Shown here in pieces: positions 40,973 through 49,393 of a stretch of 64,000 nucleotides of DNA (positions within the stretch are counted from its first letter, which is position 1; the number at the start of each line of letters is the position of its first letter). A program made the translations under genes and the position numbers. The notes below the pieces were generated by a model. That model had not been told where the DNA came from and did not search any database. It saw only the letters and a program-made list of their open reading frames with translations. The stretch covers positions 1-64,000 of the forward strand of contig NZ_JAKNQY010000024.1 of NCBI RefSeq assembly GCF_024494355.1, given 5' to 3'. The stretch comes from Pseudomonas sp. Q11 (GTDB taxonomy: Bacteria > Pseudomonadota > Gammaproteobacteria > Pseudomonadales > Pseudomonadaceae).

Positions 40973-42076
40973 TTAAACCAGCGTCATCAACGCCTCACGG
41001 CTGAACGGCAAGATCTCCTGCTCCCGCCCTTCACGCACTTTTTGCGCCCAATCCGGGTCCACCAGCAGCGCACGCCCCACCGCCACCAGGTCGAACTCAT
41101 CATTATTCAGGCGCTCCAGCAGTTTCTCCAGACTGGCCGGCTGCGCGACTTTGTCGGTGTTGACCATAAATTGCAGGAACTCGCCATCCAGACCAACGCT
41201 GCCGACGGTGATGGTTGGCTTGCCGGTGAGGGTGCGAGTCCAGCCCGCCAGGTTCAGCTCGGAACCTTCGAATTCAGGTTCCCAGAAGCGACGTGTCGAG
41301 CAGTGGAAAATATCCACGCCAGCTTCGGCCAACGGCTTGAGGAATTCGCCCAGGGCTTCTGGCGTTTGCACCAGGCGCGCGGTGTAATCCTGCTGCTTCC
41401 ATTGGGAAAAACGGAAGATGATCGGGAACCCTTCGCCCACCGCGGCACGCACGGCGCGGATCAGTTCGATGGCGAAGCGCGAACGGTTGGCCAGACTTCC
41501 ACCGTAACCGTCGGTGCGCGGGTTGCTGCCCTCCCAGAAGAACTGGTCCACCAGGTAGCCATGGGCGCCGTGGATCTCCACGCCATCCATGCCGATGCTC
41601 TGGGCGTCTTTCGCCGCCTGGGCGAACGCTGCGATGACTTCGTCGATATCCGCTTGGGTCATGCCGTGAACCACGACCTGGCCATCCTTGAGTTTTTCCG
41701 ACGGGCCATAGCCCGGCACGCTGGCGTCCGGCTCGGTCCCCAATTTCCGCACGTTACCGACATGCCAGAGCTGCGGGACGATCTTGCCGCCTTCGGCATG
41801 CACTGCATCAACCACTTGCTTCCAGCCGGCCAGCGCGGCATCGCCGTAAAAATGTGGCACGTTCGGATAACCGTTGGAGGCCTTGTGCCCGACGGTCGTG
41901 CCTTCGGTGATGATCAGACCGACGCCGGCCGCCGCGCGACGGCGGTAATACTCCACGACCTTGGCGTTCGGCACGCCGCCTGGGGAAAAGGAGCGAGTCA
42001 TCGGCGCCATCACTACCCGGGTCGGCAGCTCCATTGCACCGAGATGGAAGGGTTTGAACAAGGCTTTTACAGGCAT
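40973..42076 (-). CDS. Old yellow enzyme-family NADH:flavin oxidoreductase
   Basis: The 367-residue FMN enzyme has the TIM-barrel pattern of the OYE family: VVMAPMTRS, QLWHVGNV, DGVEIHGAHGYLVDQFFWEGSNPRTDGYGGS and LVAVGRALLVDPDW. It should reduce activated alkenes or a natural substrate not apparent here. The catalytic Tyr usual in xenobiotic reductases is at HGYL. Monocistronic. Confidence 0.9.
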   Translation of the reverse strand: MPVKALFKPFHLGAMELPTRVVMAPMTRSFSPGGVPNAKVVEYYRRRAAAGVGLIITEGTTVGHKASNGYPNVPHFYGDAALAGWKQVVDAVHAEGGKIVPQLWHVGNVRKLGTEPDASVPGYGPSEKLKDGQVVVHGMTQADIDEVIAAFAQAAKDAQSIGMDGVEIHGAHGYLVDQFFWEGSNPRTDGYGGSLANRSRFAIELIRAVRAAVGEGFPIIFRFSQWKQQDYTARLVQTPEALGEFLKPLAEAGVDIFHCSTRRFWEPEFEGSELNLAGWTRTLTGKPTITVGSVGLDGEFLQFMVNTDKVAQPASLEKLLERLNNDEFDLVAVGRALLVDPDWAQKVREGREQEILPFSREALMTLV

Positions 42077-42214
42077 GGGACACTCCACGGAAACAGGGAC
42101 GCTGGTCGAATATGACAGCGATAATATGGACCGTGGAGAACGATGGATAGCACTATTGATTTGAATGATTAAGGATCAAAAGGAAGGCCAGAAGAGTGTG
42201 TCCACACACAATAC

Positions 42215-42310
42215 CTGTGGCGAGGGAGCTTGCTCCCGCTGGGCTGCGTAGCGGCCCCGTTTTTTTGCGGTCGCTACGCAACCGAGCGGGAGCAAGCTCC
42301 CTCGCCACAG
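42215..42310. repeat. REPIN of family 2
   Basis: CTGTGGCGAGGGAGCTTGCT continuing CCCGCTGGGCTGCGTAGCGG, and its complement 35 bases later, pair along most of the element between two minus-strand genes. Confidence 0.9.
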
Positions 42311-42333
42311 GGTGTGGTGGTTGCTCCAGAGGT

Positions 42334-42816
42334 TCAGCCCAAGGCTTTTTCGATAGCCTGGATCACGGCCGGATCATCCGGCGTCGTGCGCGGCGAGAAA
42401 CGCGCCAGCACCCGACCGTCCTTGCCCAGCAGGAATTTCTCGAAGTTCCAAGTGATGTCCCCGGGAAACTCGGCCCCCTCGCCCGCCAGCAGTCGGTACA
42501 ACTGATGACGGTCAGGTCCGTTCACCTCCAGCTTGCTGGACAACGGGAACGTCACACCATAGTTGAGGCTGCAGAAATCCTGGATTTCCTGTTCCGTCCC
42601 CGGCTCTTGTCCGGCGAACTGGTTGCAAGGCAGGCCCAGCACACAGAAACCCTTGGCCTTGTATTGCTGATAGAGGTTTTCCAACGCCGCGTACTGAGGT
42701 GTCAGGCCACATTTGGAGGCGACATTGACCACCAGCACGACTTGCCCCTTGAACGGCGCCAGATCAAGTTCCTGACCATCCAGGGCTTTAAGTTTAAGGT
42801 CGTGAAAAGCACTCAT
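42334..42816 (-). CDS. Glutathione peroxidase-family protein
   Basis: The 160-residue thiol peroxidase has the catalytic Cys in VNVASKCGLTPQY (Cys rather than Sec), Gln in PCNQFAGQEPG and Trp in TWNFEKFL. A second, resolving-type Cys in DFCSLNYGV suggests use of thioredoxin rather than glutathione. No signal peptide. It reduces peroxides in the cytoplasm. Confidence 0.93.
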   Translation of the reverse strand: MSAFHDLKLKALDGQELDLAPFKGQVVLVVNVASKCGLTPQYAALENLYQQYKAKGFCVLGLPCNQFAGQEPGTEQEIQDFCSLNYGVTFPLSSKLEVNGPDRHQLYRLLAGEGAEFPGDITWNFEKFLLGKDGRVLARFSPRTTPDDPAVIQAIEKALG

Positions 42817-42882
42817 GACGAACTCCAGGTTTGCGGATCTTTTCGAACAGCCATGGGGCGATGCTAGCAGCAACCGACTAAA

Positions 42883-42904
42883 AAGGCGCCGTAAGGCGCC
42901 TTTC
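42883..42904 (-). terminator. Terminator of slyD
   Basis: GGCGCC GTAA GGCGCC with flanking AAA/TTT pairs makes an 8- to 9-bp stem; on the minus strand it is followed by a run of five Ts. It lies 26 bases past the slyD stop. Confidence 0.8.
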
Positions 42905-42930
42905 CAGTTCACTTGAGCGTAGCGCAGAAA

Positions 42931-43416
42931 TCAGTGGTGATGACCACCTTCGCCATGGACGTGACCATGAGCGATTTCTTCCTGGCTGGCTTCACGAATG
43001 TCGACAATCTTGACCTGGAAGTTCAAGCGCTGACCGGCCAACGGGTGGTTGCCGTCAACGGTGACGTCATCGCCTTCCAGGTCGCGGATGGTGACGATCT
43101 GCATCTGGCCATCGGGCGCCGAAGCGTGGAACTGCATGCCTACTTCCAGCTCATCCACGCCCTCGAACATGCTGCGGCTCAGGGTGCTGACCAGCTCGGC
43201 GGAGTATTCGCCATAAGCATCTTCCGGCTCAACGGTAACGTTCAGCTCGTCACCGGAAGTTTTGCCTTCCAGGGCTTTTTCCAGCCCCTGGATGATGTTG
43301 CCTGCGCCATGCAGGTAGACCAGCGGAGCGCCGCCGGCAGAGCTGTCGATGACCTCACCAGCGTCGTTGGTCAGGGTATAGTCGATGGAGACAGCCTTAT
43401 TGGCGGCGATCAGCAT
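42931..43416 (-). CDS. slyD: FKBP-type peptidyl-prolyl isomerase SlyD
   Basis: The 161-residue protein has the FKBP start (VSIDYTLTNDAGEVIDSS), LVYLHGAGNIIQGLEKAL, the chaperone insert-in-flap region (about 75-125) with DAYGEYSAELV and GNHPLAGQRLNF, and a His-rich end HGHVHGEGGHHH that binds nickel. The tail is shorter than in E. coli SlyD. It folds proline-limited proteins and may serve metalloenzymes. Its ATG overlaps the possible divergent ATG of the next gene. Confidence 0.93.
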   Translation of the reverse strand: MLIAANKAVSIDYTLTNDAGEVIDSSAGGAPLVYLHGAGNIIQGLEKALEGKTSGDELNVTVEPEDAYGEYSAELVSTLSRSMFEGVDELEVGMQFHASAPDGQMQIVTIRDLEGDDVTVDGNHPLAGQRLNFQVKIVDIREASQEEIAHGHVHGEGGHHH

Positions 43417-43723
43417 GGGGCGAGACCTTTTGCATAAGAATGAAGAACGGACAAGTCTAAACAAGGATTTGCCCGAAAGCGAACGGAACCCGGACAAACG
43501 GCCCTGCTCGAACAGACCAACGGTCACAGGTTTTCATCAGGACGAGGACGGGCACTGGGTGGCCGAGCTGTCCTGCGGCCATACCCAGCACCTGCGCCAC
43601 CAGCCACCGTGGCAATCCCGTAGCTGGGTGCTGGACCCTGTCCAACGTACTGAAAAAATTGGCCAGCCCTTTGACTGCGGCTGGTGCGCACAGGCCCCGG
43701 TTAGCGATAACCTTGGCGCCTGA
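43415..43723 (+). CDS. DUF3565-family protein
   Basis: The 102-residue product carries TVTGFHQDEDGHWVAELSCG followed by HTQHLRHQPPW and a late FDCGWC, the metal-site-like cysteine/histidine pattern of DUF3565. Function unknown. The start is unsure: the ATG at 43415 would share the bases CATG with the slyD start, and the first 30 residues are not conserved in what I recall, so a start further in is possible. Confidence 0.7.
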   Translation: MGRDLLHKNEERTSLNKDLPESERNPDKRPCSNRPTVTGFHQDEDGHWVAELSCGHTQHLRHQPPWQSRSWVLDPVQRTEKIGQPFDCGWCAQAPVSDNLGA

Positions 43724-43781
43724 ATTGACGGTAGACGGCAGTTATAGCCTCGCCTTTGCCATGCTCCTTTAGAGAATCCGC

Positions 43782-45881
43782 ATGCAAACTTTTTTTATCG
43801 CGCCCACCGATTTTGGTGTGGGTCTGACCTCCATCAGCCTCGGGCTGGTGCGCACACTCGAACGGGCCGGGCTGAAAGTCGGCTTTTTCAAACCCATCGC
43901 CCAGCCCCACCCCGGCGATACCGGGCCGGAACGCTCCACCGAACTGGTGGCCCGCACCCATGGCCTCAAGCCGCCACAGCCCCTGGGCCTGGCACACGTC
44001 GAACGCATGCTGGGCGACGGCCAGCTCGATGAGCTGCTGGAAGAAATCATCACCCTCTACCAGCAGGCCGCCATCGGCAAGGACGTGCTGGTCGTCGAGG
44101 GCATGGTCCCGACCCGCAATGCCAGCTATGCCGCGCGGGTCAACCTGCACCTGGCCAAGAGCCTGGACGCCGAGGTCATCCTGGTGTCGGCGCCGGAGAA
44201 CGAAGTGCTGACCGAGCTTTCCGGTCGCGTCGAGCTGCAGGCGCAACTGTTCGGCGGGCCCAAAGACCCGAAAGTCCTCGGCGTGATCCTGAACAAAGTC
44301 CGTACCGACGAAAGCATGGAGGCCTTCTCCGCGCGGCTCAAGGAGCACTCGCCGCTGTTGCGCAGCGGCGATTTCCGCCTGCTGGGCTGCATCCCGTTCC
44401 GCCCCGAACTCAACGCCCCACGCACCCGCGACGTGGCCGACCTGATGGGCGCGCAGGTGCTCAATGCCGGCGATTACGAAACCCGGCGCATGAGCAACAT
44501 CATCATTTGCGCCCGCACCATGCGCAATACCGTGGAGCTGCTCAAGCCCGGCGTGCTGGTGGTGACCCCCGGCGATCGCGACGACATCATCCTGGCCGTG
44601 AGCCTGGCAGCCCTCAACGGCGTACCGTTGGCCGGCCTGCTGCTGACCAGCGACACCCTGCCTGACCCGCGCATCATGGACCTGTGTCGAGGCGCCTTGC
44701 AGGCGGGGCTTCCGGTGCTCTCGGTCAGTACCGGGTCTTACGACACAGCGAACCTGCTCAATGGCCTGAACAAGGAAATTCCAATCGACGACCGCGAACG
44801 TGCGGAGATCATTACCGATTTTGTCGCCAGCCACCTGGACGCCAAATGGCTGCACCAGCGTTGTGGTACGCCACGGGAAATGCGGTTGTCGCCGGCTGTG
44901 TTCCGCTATCAATTGATCCAGCGCGCCCAGGCCGCCGACAAACGCATCGTGCTGCCCGAGGGTAGTGAACCGCTGACCGTCCAGGCCGCTGCCATTTGTC
45001 AGGCCCGTGGCATCGCTCGCTGCGTGCTGCTGGCCAAACCGGCGGACGTCGAGGCAGTGGCTCGTGCCCAGGGCATCGAACTGCCGCCGGGGCTGGAGAT
45101 TCTCGACCCGGATTCGATTCGCGAGCGTTACGTCGAACCGATGGTGCGGCTGCGCAAGAGCAAAAGCCTGAACGCGCCGATGGCCGAGCAGCAACTGGAA
45201 GACACCGTGGTGATTGGCACCATGATGCTGGCGCTCGATGAGGTCGACGGACTGGTGTCGGGTGTTATCCACTCCACCGCCAACACCATCCGCCCGGCCT
45301 TGCAACTGATCAAGACCGCCCCAGGCTGCTCGCTGGTGTCTTCGGTGTTTTTCATGCTGTTCCCCGAAGAAGTGCTGGTCTATGGCGACTGTGTGATGAA
45401 CCCGCATCCTAGCGCCGCGGAACTGGCGGAGATTGCCCTGCAAAGCGCCGACTCGGCTGCCGCGTTCGGTATCACACCGCGGGTGGCAATGCTCAGCTAT
45501 TCCAGCGGCGAGTCGGCCAGCGGCGAAGAGGTGGAGAAAGTCCGCGAAGCCACCCTGCTGGCCCACGAAGCGCAACACGGCTTGTTGATCGACGGGCCGC
45601 TGCAATACGACGCCGCTGCCAACGAAACCGTCGCCCGGCAATTGGCGCCCAATAGCCAGGTGGCCGGCCGGGCGACGGTGTTCATTTTCCCGGACCTGAA
45701 CACCGGCAACACCACCCACAAGGCCGTGCAACGCAGCGCCGATTGCGTCAGCCTCGGGCCCATGCTGCAAGGCCTGCGCAAACCGGTGAACGACTTGCCC
45801 CGCGGCGCTCAGGTCGACGACATCGTGTACACCATCGCCCTGACCGCGATCCAGGCCGCCAACCGACCCATGGATATTTAA
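43782..45881 (+). CDS. pta: Phosphate acetyltransferase
   Basis: The 699-residue enzyme makes acetyl-phosphate from acetyl-CoA. It has the long form: an N-terminal P-loop/DRTGG regulatory part (FFIAPTDFGVGLTSISLGLV at the start) and the C-terminal PTA_PTB catalytic part from about 375, with IVLPEGSEPLTVQAA, GVIHSTANTIRPALQLIK and ATVFIFPDLNTGNTTHKAVQ. ackA is not present next to it in this window. The next gene starts directly after its stop. Confidence 0.96.
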   Translation: MQTFFIAPTDFGVGLTSISLGLVRTLERAGLKVGFFKPIAQPHPGDTGPERSTELVARTHGLKPPQPLGLAHVERMLGDGQLDELLEEIITLYQQAAIGKDVLVVEGMVPTRNASYAARVNLHLAKSLDAEVILVSAPENEVLTELSGRVELQAQLFGGPKDPKVLGVILNKVRTDESMEAFSARLKEHSPLLRSGDFRLLGCIPFRPELNAPRTRDVADLMGAQVLNAGDYETRRMSNIIICARTMRNTVELLKPGVLVVTPGDRDDIILAVSLAALNGVPLAGLLLTSDTLPDPRIMDLCRGALQAGLPVLSVSTGSYDTANLLNGLNKEIPIDDRERAEIITDFVASHLDAKWLHQRCGTPREMRLSPAVFRYQLIQRAQAADKRIVLPEGSEPLTVQAAAICQARGIARCVLLAKPADVEAVARAQGIELPPGLEILDPDSIRERYVEPMVRLRKSKSLNAPMAEQQLEDTVVIGTMMLALDEVDGLVSGVIHSTANTIRPALQLIKTAPGCSLVSSVFFMLFPEEVLVYGDCVMNPHPSAAELAEIALQSADSAAAFGITPRVAMLSYSSGESASGEEVEKVREATLLAHEAQHGLLIDGPLQYDAAANETVARQLAPNSQVAGRATVFIFPDLNTGNTTHKAVQRSADCVSLGPMLQGLRKPVNDLPRGAQVDDIVYTIALTAIQAANRPMDI

Positions 45882-46790
45882 ATGCTGGATTTCCTGCCTG
45901 CTCCCGTGCGCGGCGTCATTGCCTCGCTGCTGTTGGCGTTGAACACCATCGCCTGCTGCACACCGCTGTTCATCGTGGCAATCTTCAAGCTGTTGCTGCC
46001 CTTCCCCGCCGCCCAGCGTTTCACCGACTGGCTGATGAGCCACATCCATGAAGCCTGGATCAGCAACAACAAGGCCTGGATGAACCTGCTGCGCCGCACC
46101 CGCTGGCACCTTAGCGGCCTGGAAGGCCTGGACTACCAGCATTCGTACCTGATCACCAGCAACCACCAGAGTTGGGTCGACATCATGGTATTGCAGTACG
46201 TGCTGAACCGGCGCATTCGTCCATTGAAGTTCTTTCTCAAGCAGGAACTGATCTGGGTGCCGGTGATCGGCCTGGCCTGGTGGGCCCTGGGGTTCCCGTT
46301 CATGAAGCGCTACTCCAAGGCTTACCTGGAGAAATACCCGGAGAAGAAAGGCAAGGACCTGGAAACCACCCGCAAGACCTGTGCGAAATTTCGCAACAAC
46401 CCCGTGGGCATATTCAACTTCGTCGAAGGCACGCGCTTCACCGAAGGCAAGCATGCCCAGCAACAGTCACCGTTTCGCTACCTGCTCAAGCCCAAGGCCG
46501 GGGGCATTGCGTTTGTGCTCGATGCGATGGGCGAACAGCTGGAGTCGATCATCAACGTGACCATCCACTATCCGGGCGGCCGACCGGGGTACTGGGATTT
46601 GCTCTGCGGCAAGGTTGACGAAGTGGTGGTGCATTTTCAGGAGTTGAAAATCCCGCCGCAGTTCATCGGCAGGAACTACGATCAGGACGGCGCGTATCGC
46701 CTGGAGTTCCAGGGCTGGATCAACCAGCTGTGGCAGGACAAGGACGCGTTGCTTGAGCAGATGCATCGCGAGTATCCCTGTAATTCTTGA
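45882..46790 (+). CDS. PlsC-like acyltransferase (YihG type)
   Basis: The 302-residue membrane protein has an N-terminal hydrophobic helix (about 10-35), the acyltransferase box NHQSWVD (HX4D), a second block FLKQELIWVPVIGLAWW, and EGTRFTEGK, as in lysophosphatidate acyltransferases. It matches the YihG branch, which adjusts acyl chains in phosphatidic acid synthesis. The ATG abuts the pta stop (TAAATG), so expression is coupled to acetyl-phosphate metabolism. Confidence 0.92.
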   Translation: MLDFLPAPVRGVIASLLLALNTIACCTPLFIVAIFKLLLPFPAAQRFTDWLMSHIHEAWISNNKAWMNLLRRTRWHLSGLEGLDYQHSYLITSNHQSWVDIMVLQYVLNRRIRPLKFFLKQELIWVPVIGLAWWALGFPFMKRYSKAYLEKYPEKKGKDLETTRKTCAKFRNNPVGIFNFVEGTRFTEGKHAQQQSPFRYLLKPKAGGIAFVLDAMGEQLESIINVTIHYPGGRPGYWDLLCGKVDEVVVHFQELKIPPQFIGRNYDQDGAYRLEFQGWINQLWQDKDALLEQMHREYPCNS

Positions 46791-46808
46791 GGTGTCTGTA
46801 CTGGCCTC

Positions 46809-46900
46809 ATCGCGAGCAAGCTCGGCTCCCACAGGGATTGATGCGAACTGCATTTCCATGTTCACCAACAATCCCTGTGGGAGCCGAGTTTGCTCGCGAT
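46809..46900. repeat. REPIN (family 1 variant)
   Basis: ATCGCGAGCAAGCTCGGCTC and, about 45 bases later, GGGAGCCGAGTTTGCTCGCG form the inverted pair between the convergent acyltransferase and cysNC genes. Confidence 0.88.
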
Positions 46901-46918
46901 GGCGTCCTTCCAGACAAC

Positions 46919-46957
46919 AAAAAGCCCGCAGATGATCACTCATCTGCGGGCTTTTTC
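46919..46957. terminator. Bidirectional terminator
   Basis: AAAAAGCCCGCAGATGA, a short loop and TCATCTGCGGGCTTTTT make a long perfect stem with T runs on both strands, between the convergent acyltransferase and cysNC genes. Confidence 0.92.
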
Positions 46958-46986
46958 TTGTCGCTTGAAGCTAGAAGCTTGCAGCG
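46958..46986. repeat. Short AGCTT-type repeat
   Basis: GTCGCTTGAAGCTAGAAGCT followed by TGCAGCGG, just past the cysNC stop, is a short member of the AGCTTGAAGC family seen near 35.1, 48.9 and 49.3 kb. Confidence 0.6.
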
Positions 46987-46993
46987 GCGTTCC

Positions 46994-48892
46994 TTAGATC
47001 GCCCCACGCTTGCGCAGCAGATCCAGCACCTGCTTGACGCTCTCTTCCAACGACAGCGACTGGGTGTCGATCACCAGATCGGCGTCCAGCGGCACGTCAT
47101 ACGGGAAAGACTCGCCGGGGATGTTGTCGCCGGCAGCAGCGTACAGGCCTTGCGGATCACGCTGGGCGCAGACGATTGGCGAGGCCTGGACATAGACCGT
47201 CAGCAGACGTTCCTTGCCGATCAGGTCTTTGGCCTGTTCGCGCCCTTCTGCATTCGGCGCGACGAACGCGGCGAGGGTCAGCAGCCCGGCTTCGTTGAAC
47301 TGGCGGGCGACATGAGCCGCACGGCGCCAGTTTTCGGTACGCCCGGCACGGTCCTGCGGCAAGCCTTTGTTCAGGTCATGACGCAGGTTCTGGCCATCAA
47401 GCACGAAGACCGCACGGCCCAGGTCGAACAGCTTACGTTCCACCGCATAGGCCAGCGTGCTTTTGCCAGCGCCCGACAACCCGCTGAACAGCACCGTGGC
47501 CGGTTGCTGGCCGAAACGCTGGGCGCGCTCTTCAACCGACACATGGGCCAGTTTGCCATGATGGGTACTGTGGCCGTGGGTCAAAGGCTGGGCCACGATC
47601 ATGCCGGCGCCCACGGTGCCATTGGTCAGGCGATCGATGATGATGAACGCGCCGGTGGTGCGGTTGCTCTCGTAACCATCCAGGGCGATCGGTGCATCCA
47701 GGGCGATCTTCACCTTGCCGATTTCATTGAGTTGCAACGCGCTGGCCGGCCCTTCTTCCAAAGTGTTCACGTCGACCTTGTTGACGATGCTGGCAATCGA
47801 GCCCGGCACGTAACTGGTGGCGCGCTTGATGTCGTATTTCTTGCCCGGCAGCATCGGTTCCTCGGCCATCCACACCAGCATCGCTTCGAAGCTGTCGGTG
47901 ACCGGCGGCACGCTGTCGGCATGCACCAGCAGGTCGCCACGGGAAATGTCGATCTCGTCTTCCATGGTCAGCGTCACCGCCTGGCCAGGGCCGGCGTGTT
48001 CCAGTTCGCCTTCGAAGGTGACGATGGATTTAACGCGGCTGCTCTTGCCCGAAGGCAGCACCACCACTTCGTCACCCTTGTGCACGATGCCGCTGGCCAG
48101 GGTGCCGGCGAAACCGCGGAAGTTCAGGTTCGGACGATTGACGTACTGCACCGGGAAACGCAGGTCGGTGAAGTTACGGTCACCCGCCACTTCCACGGTC
48201 TCGAGGATTTCCATCAGCGACTGGCCGGTGTACCACGGCGAGCGCTCGGACTTGTTCACCACGTTGTCGCCCTTGAGGGCCGACATCGGCACGAAGTGCA
48301 TGCTGGTGGGCTTCATCTTCAAGCCTTCGGCGAACTTCAGGTAGTCGGCCTTGATCGACTCGAACACGCCCTGGTCGAAGTCCTTGAGGTCCATCTTGTT
48401 GATGGCCACGACGATATGCTTGATGCCCAGCAACGAAGCGATGAAGCTGTGGCGACGGGTCTGGGTCTGCACGCCGTAGCGGGCATCCACCAGAATGATC
48501 GCCAGGTCACAGGTGGAAGCACCGGTGGCCATGTTGCGGGTGTACTGCTCATGGCCGGGGGTGTCGGCGATGATGAATTTGCGCTTGGCCGTGGAGAAAT
48601 AGCGGTACGCGACATCGATGGTGATGCCTTGCTCGCGCTCGGCCTGCAGGCCGTCGACCAGCAACGCCAGGTCGATGTCATCACCGGTGGTGCCGACTTT
48701 CTTCGAATCGCGGGTGATGGCTTCCAGGTGATCTTCGTAGATCATCTTGGAGTCGTGCAGCAAGCGCCCGATCAGGGTGCTCTTGCCGTCGTCGACGTTA
48801 CCGCAGGTCAAAAAACGCAGCAGCTCTTTGCGCTCGTGCTGGCCCAGGTAAGCGAGGATGTCCTCGCTGATCAAATCAGATTGGTGGCTCAT
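46994..48892 (-). CDS. cysNC: Bifunctional ATP sulfurylase GTPase subunit/APS kinase
   Basis: The 632-residue fusion has an N-terminal EF-Tu-like GTPase (LTCGNVDDGKSTLIGRLLHD, DTPGHEQY, INKMDL) that works with CysD to form adenylylsulfate, and a C-terminal kinase from about 440 (LFSGLSGAGKSTLAYAVE) that makes PAPS. The fused form is usual in Pseudomonas. ATG at 48892; a repeat and the four-helix gene precede it. Confidence 0.96.
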   Translation of the reverse strand: MSHQSDLISEDILAYLGQHERKELLRFLTCGNVDDGKSTLIGRLLHDSKMIYEDHLEAITRDSKKVGTTGDDIDLALLVDGLQAEREQGITIDVAYRYFSTAKRKFIIADTPGHEQYTRNMATGASTCDLAIILVDARYGVQTQTRRHSFIASLLGIKHIVVAINKMDLKDFDQGVFESIKADYLKFAEGLKMKPTSMHFVPMSALKGDNVVNKSERSPWYTGQSLMEILETVEVAGDRNFTDLRFPVQYVNRPNLNFRGFAGTLASGIVHKGDEVVVLPSGKSSRVKSIVTFEGELEHAGPGQAVTLTMEDEIDISRGDLLVHADSVPPVTDSFEAMLVWMAEEPMLPGKKYDIKRATSYVPGSIASIVNKVDVNTLEEGPASALQLNEIGKVKIALDAPIALDGYESNRTTGAFIIIDRLTNGTVGAGMIVAQPLTHGHSTHHGKLAHVSVEERAQRFGQQPATVLFSGLSGAGKSTLAYAVERKLFDLGRAVFVLDGQNLRHDLNKGLPQDRAGRTENWRRAAHVARQFNEAGLLTLAAFVAPNAEGREQAKDLIGKERLLTVYVQASPIVCAQRDPQGLYAAAGDNIPGESFPYDVPLDADLVIDTQSLSLEESVKQVLDLLRKRGAI

Positions 48893-48898
48893 TGTATT

Positions 48899-48941
48899 CA
48901 AGCTCCGAGCTGTAAGCTTCAAGCGGCAAGCTTGTAGGCGT
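48899..48941. repeat. AGCTT-type repeat, downstream flank of the four-helix gene
   Basis: CAAGCTCCGAGCTGTAAGCT followed by TCAAGCGGCAAGCTTG is in the 53-bp gap between the four-helix gene and cysNC. The 17-mer AGCTGTAAGCTTCAAGC is identical to one at 35117-35133. Confidence 0.75.
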
Positions 48942-48945
48942 ACAG

Positions 48946-49287
48946 CTAGTCAGAAATTTTGTTGATCAAGCCGCAGAGCATTTTTGAGAGCTCGCGAGTT
49001 TCTGCAATCCAGTTATCAGCCAGCGGCTGGGCGATGTAAGCAATGTCGCTGCCGATGAGGATTTGTGTTCGTAACTCTCCACAAGAAGCCTTCGCGATCC
49101 AAAGAAAACGTACCTTTTCTTTGGCGCTGCGACGCTCCATTCCCTCAGCAATATTGGAGGGCACCGAAAGTGCTGAGCGGGTGACTTGGTCCTTGAAACC
49201 AAGATCCCTGCATTGGGCAAACTCCCGGTAGATTTCCACCGCCAGACACTTGCTTCTCTGCCAAACAACCAACTTCTCGAAATCCAT
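48946..49287 (-). CDS. Four-helix-bundle protein (S23/IVP-like) inside the cysD-cysNC operon
   Basis: The 113-residue protein has the family pattern FEKLVVWQRSKCLAVEIYRE, GFKDQVTRSALSVPSNIAEG, KEKVRFLWIAKASCGELRTQI and a last helix WIAETRELSKMLCGLINKI. It belongs to the four-helix-bundle family first found in the intervening sequences of 23S rRNA genes and related to Avd of diversity-generating retroelements; the molecular role of stand-alone members is unknown. It lies between cysD and cysNC, same strand, and is flanked on both sides by AGCTT-type repeats. Its base composition is poorer in GC than the cys genes. It looks like an insertion. Confidence 0.9.
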   Translation of the reverse strand: MDFEKLVVWQRSKCLAVEIYREFAQCRDLGFKDQVTRSALSVPSNIAEGMERRSAKEKVRFLWIAKASCGELRTQILIGSDIAYIAQPLADNWIAETRELSKMLCGLINKISD

Positions 49288-49316
49288 TACGAGTCACTCA
49301 ATCGCGGCTCGCAACA

Positions 49317-49393
49317 ACCGGCTGCAAGCACCAAGCTGCAAAATTACGCATACCGCCTTTAACTTGCAGCTTGCTGCTTGTAACTCGAAGCTT
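49317..49393. repeat. AGCTT-type repeat, upstream flank of the four-helix gene
   Basis: CCGGCTGCAAGCACCAAGCT and, after an AT-rich spacer, CTTGCAGCTTGCTGCTTGTA then ACTCGAAGCTTA fill the 104-bp gap between cysD and the four-helix gene. Confidence 0.75.

Noticed and set aside
43701..46463. A 920-codon open frame on the minus strand opposite pta and the acyltransferase gene
   Set aside because: It is antisense to two well-supported genes, has His/Gln-rich shadow composition and matches no family I know. High GC at third codon positions makes such frames common here.
46787..48937. A 716-codon open frame on the plus strand opposite cysNC
   Set aside because: It runs through the terminator at 46919-46957 and a REPIN and is antisense to cysNC, which has all its motifs.
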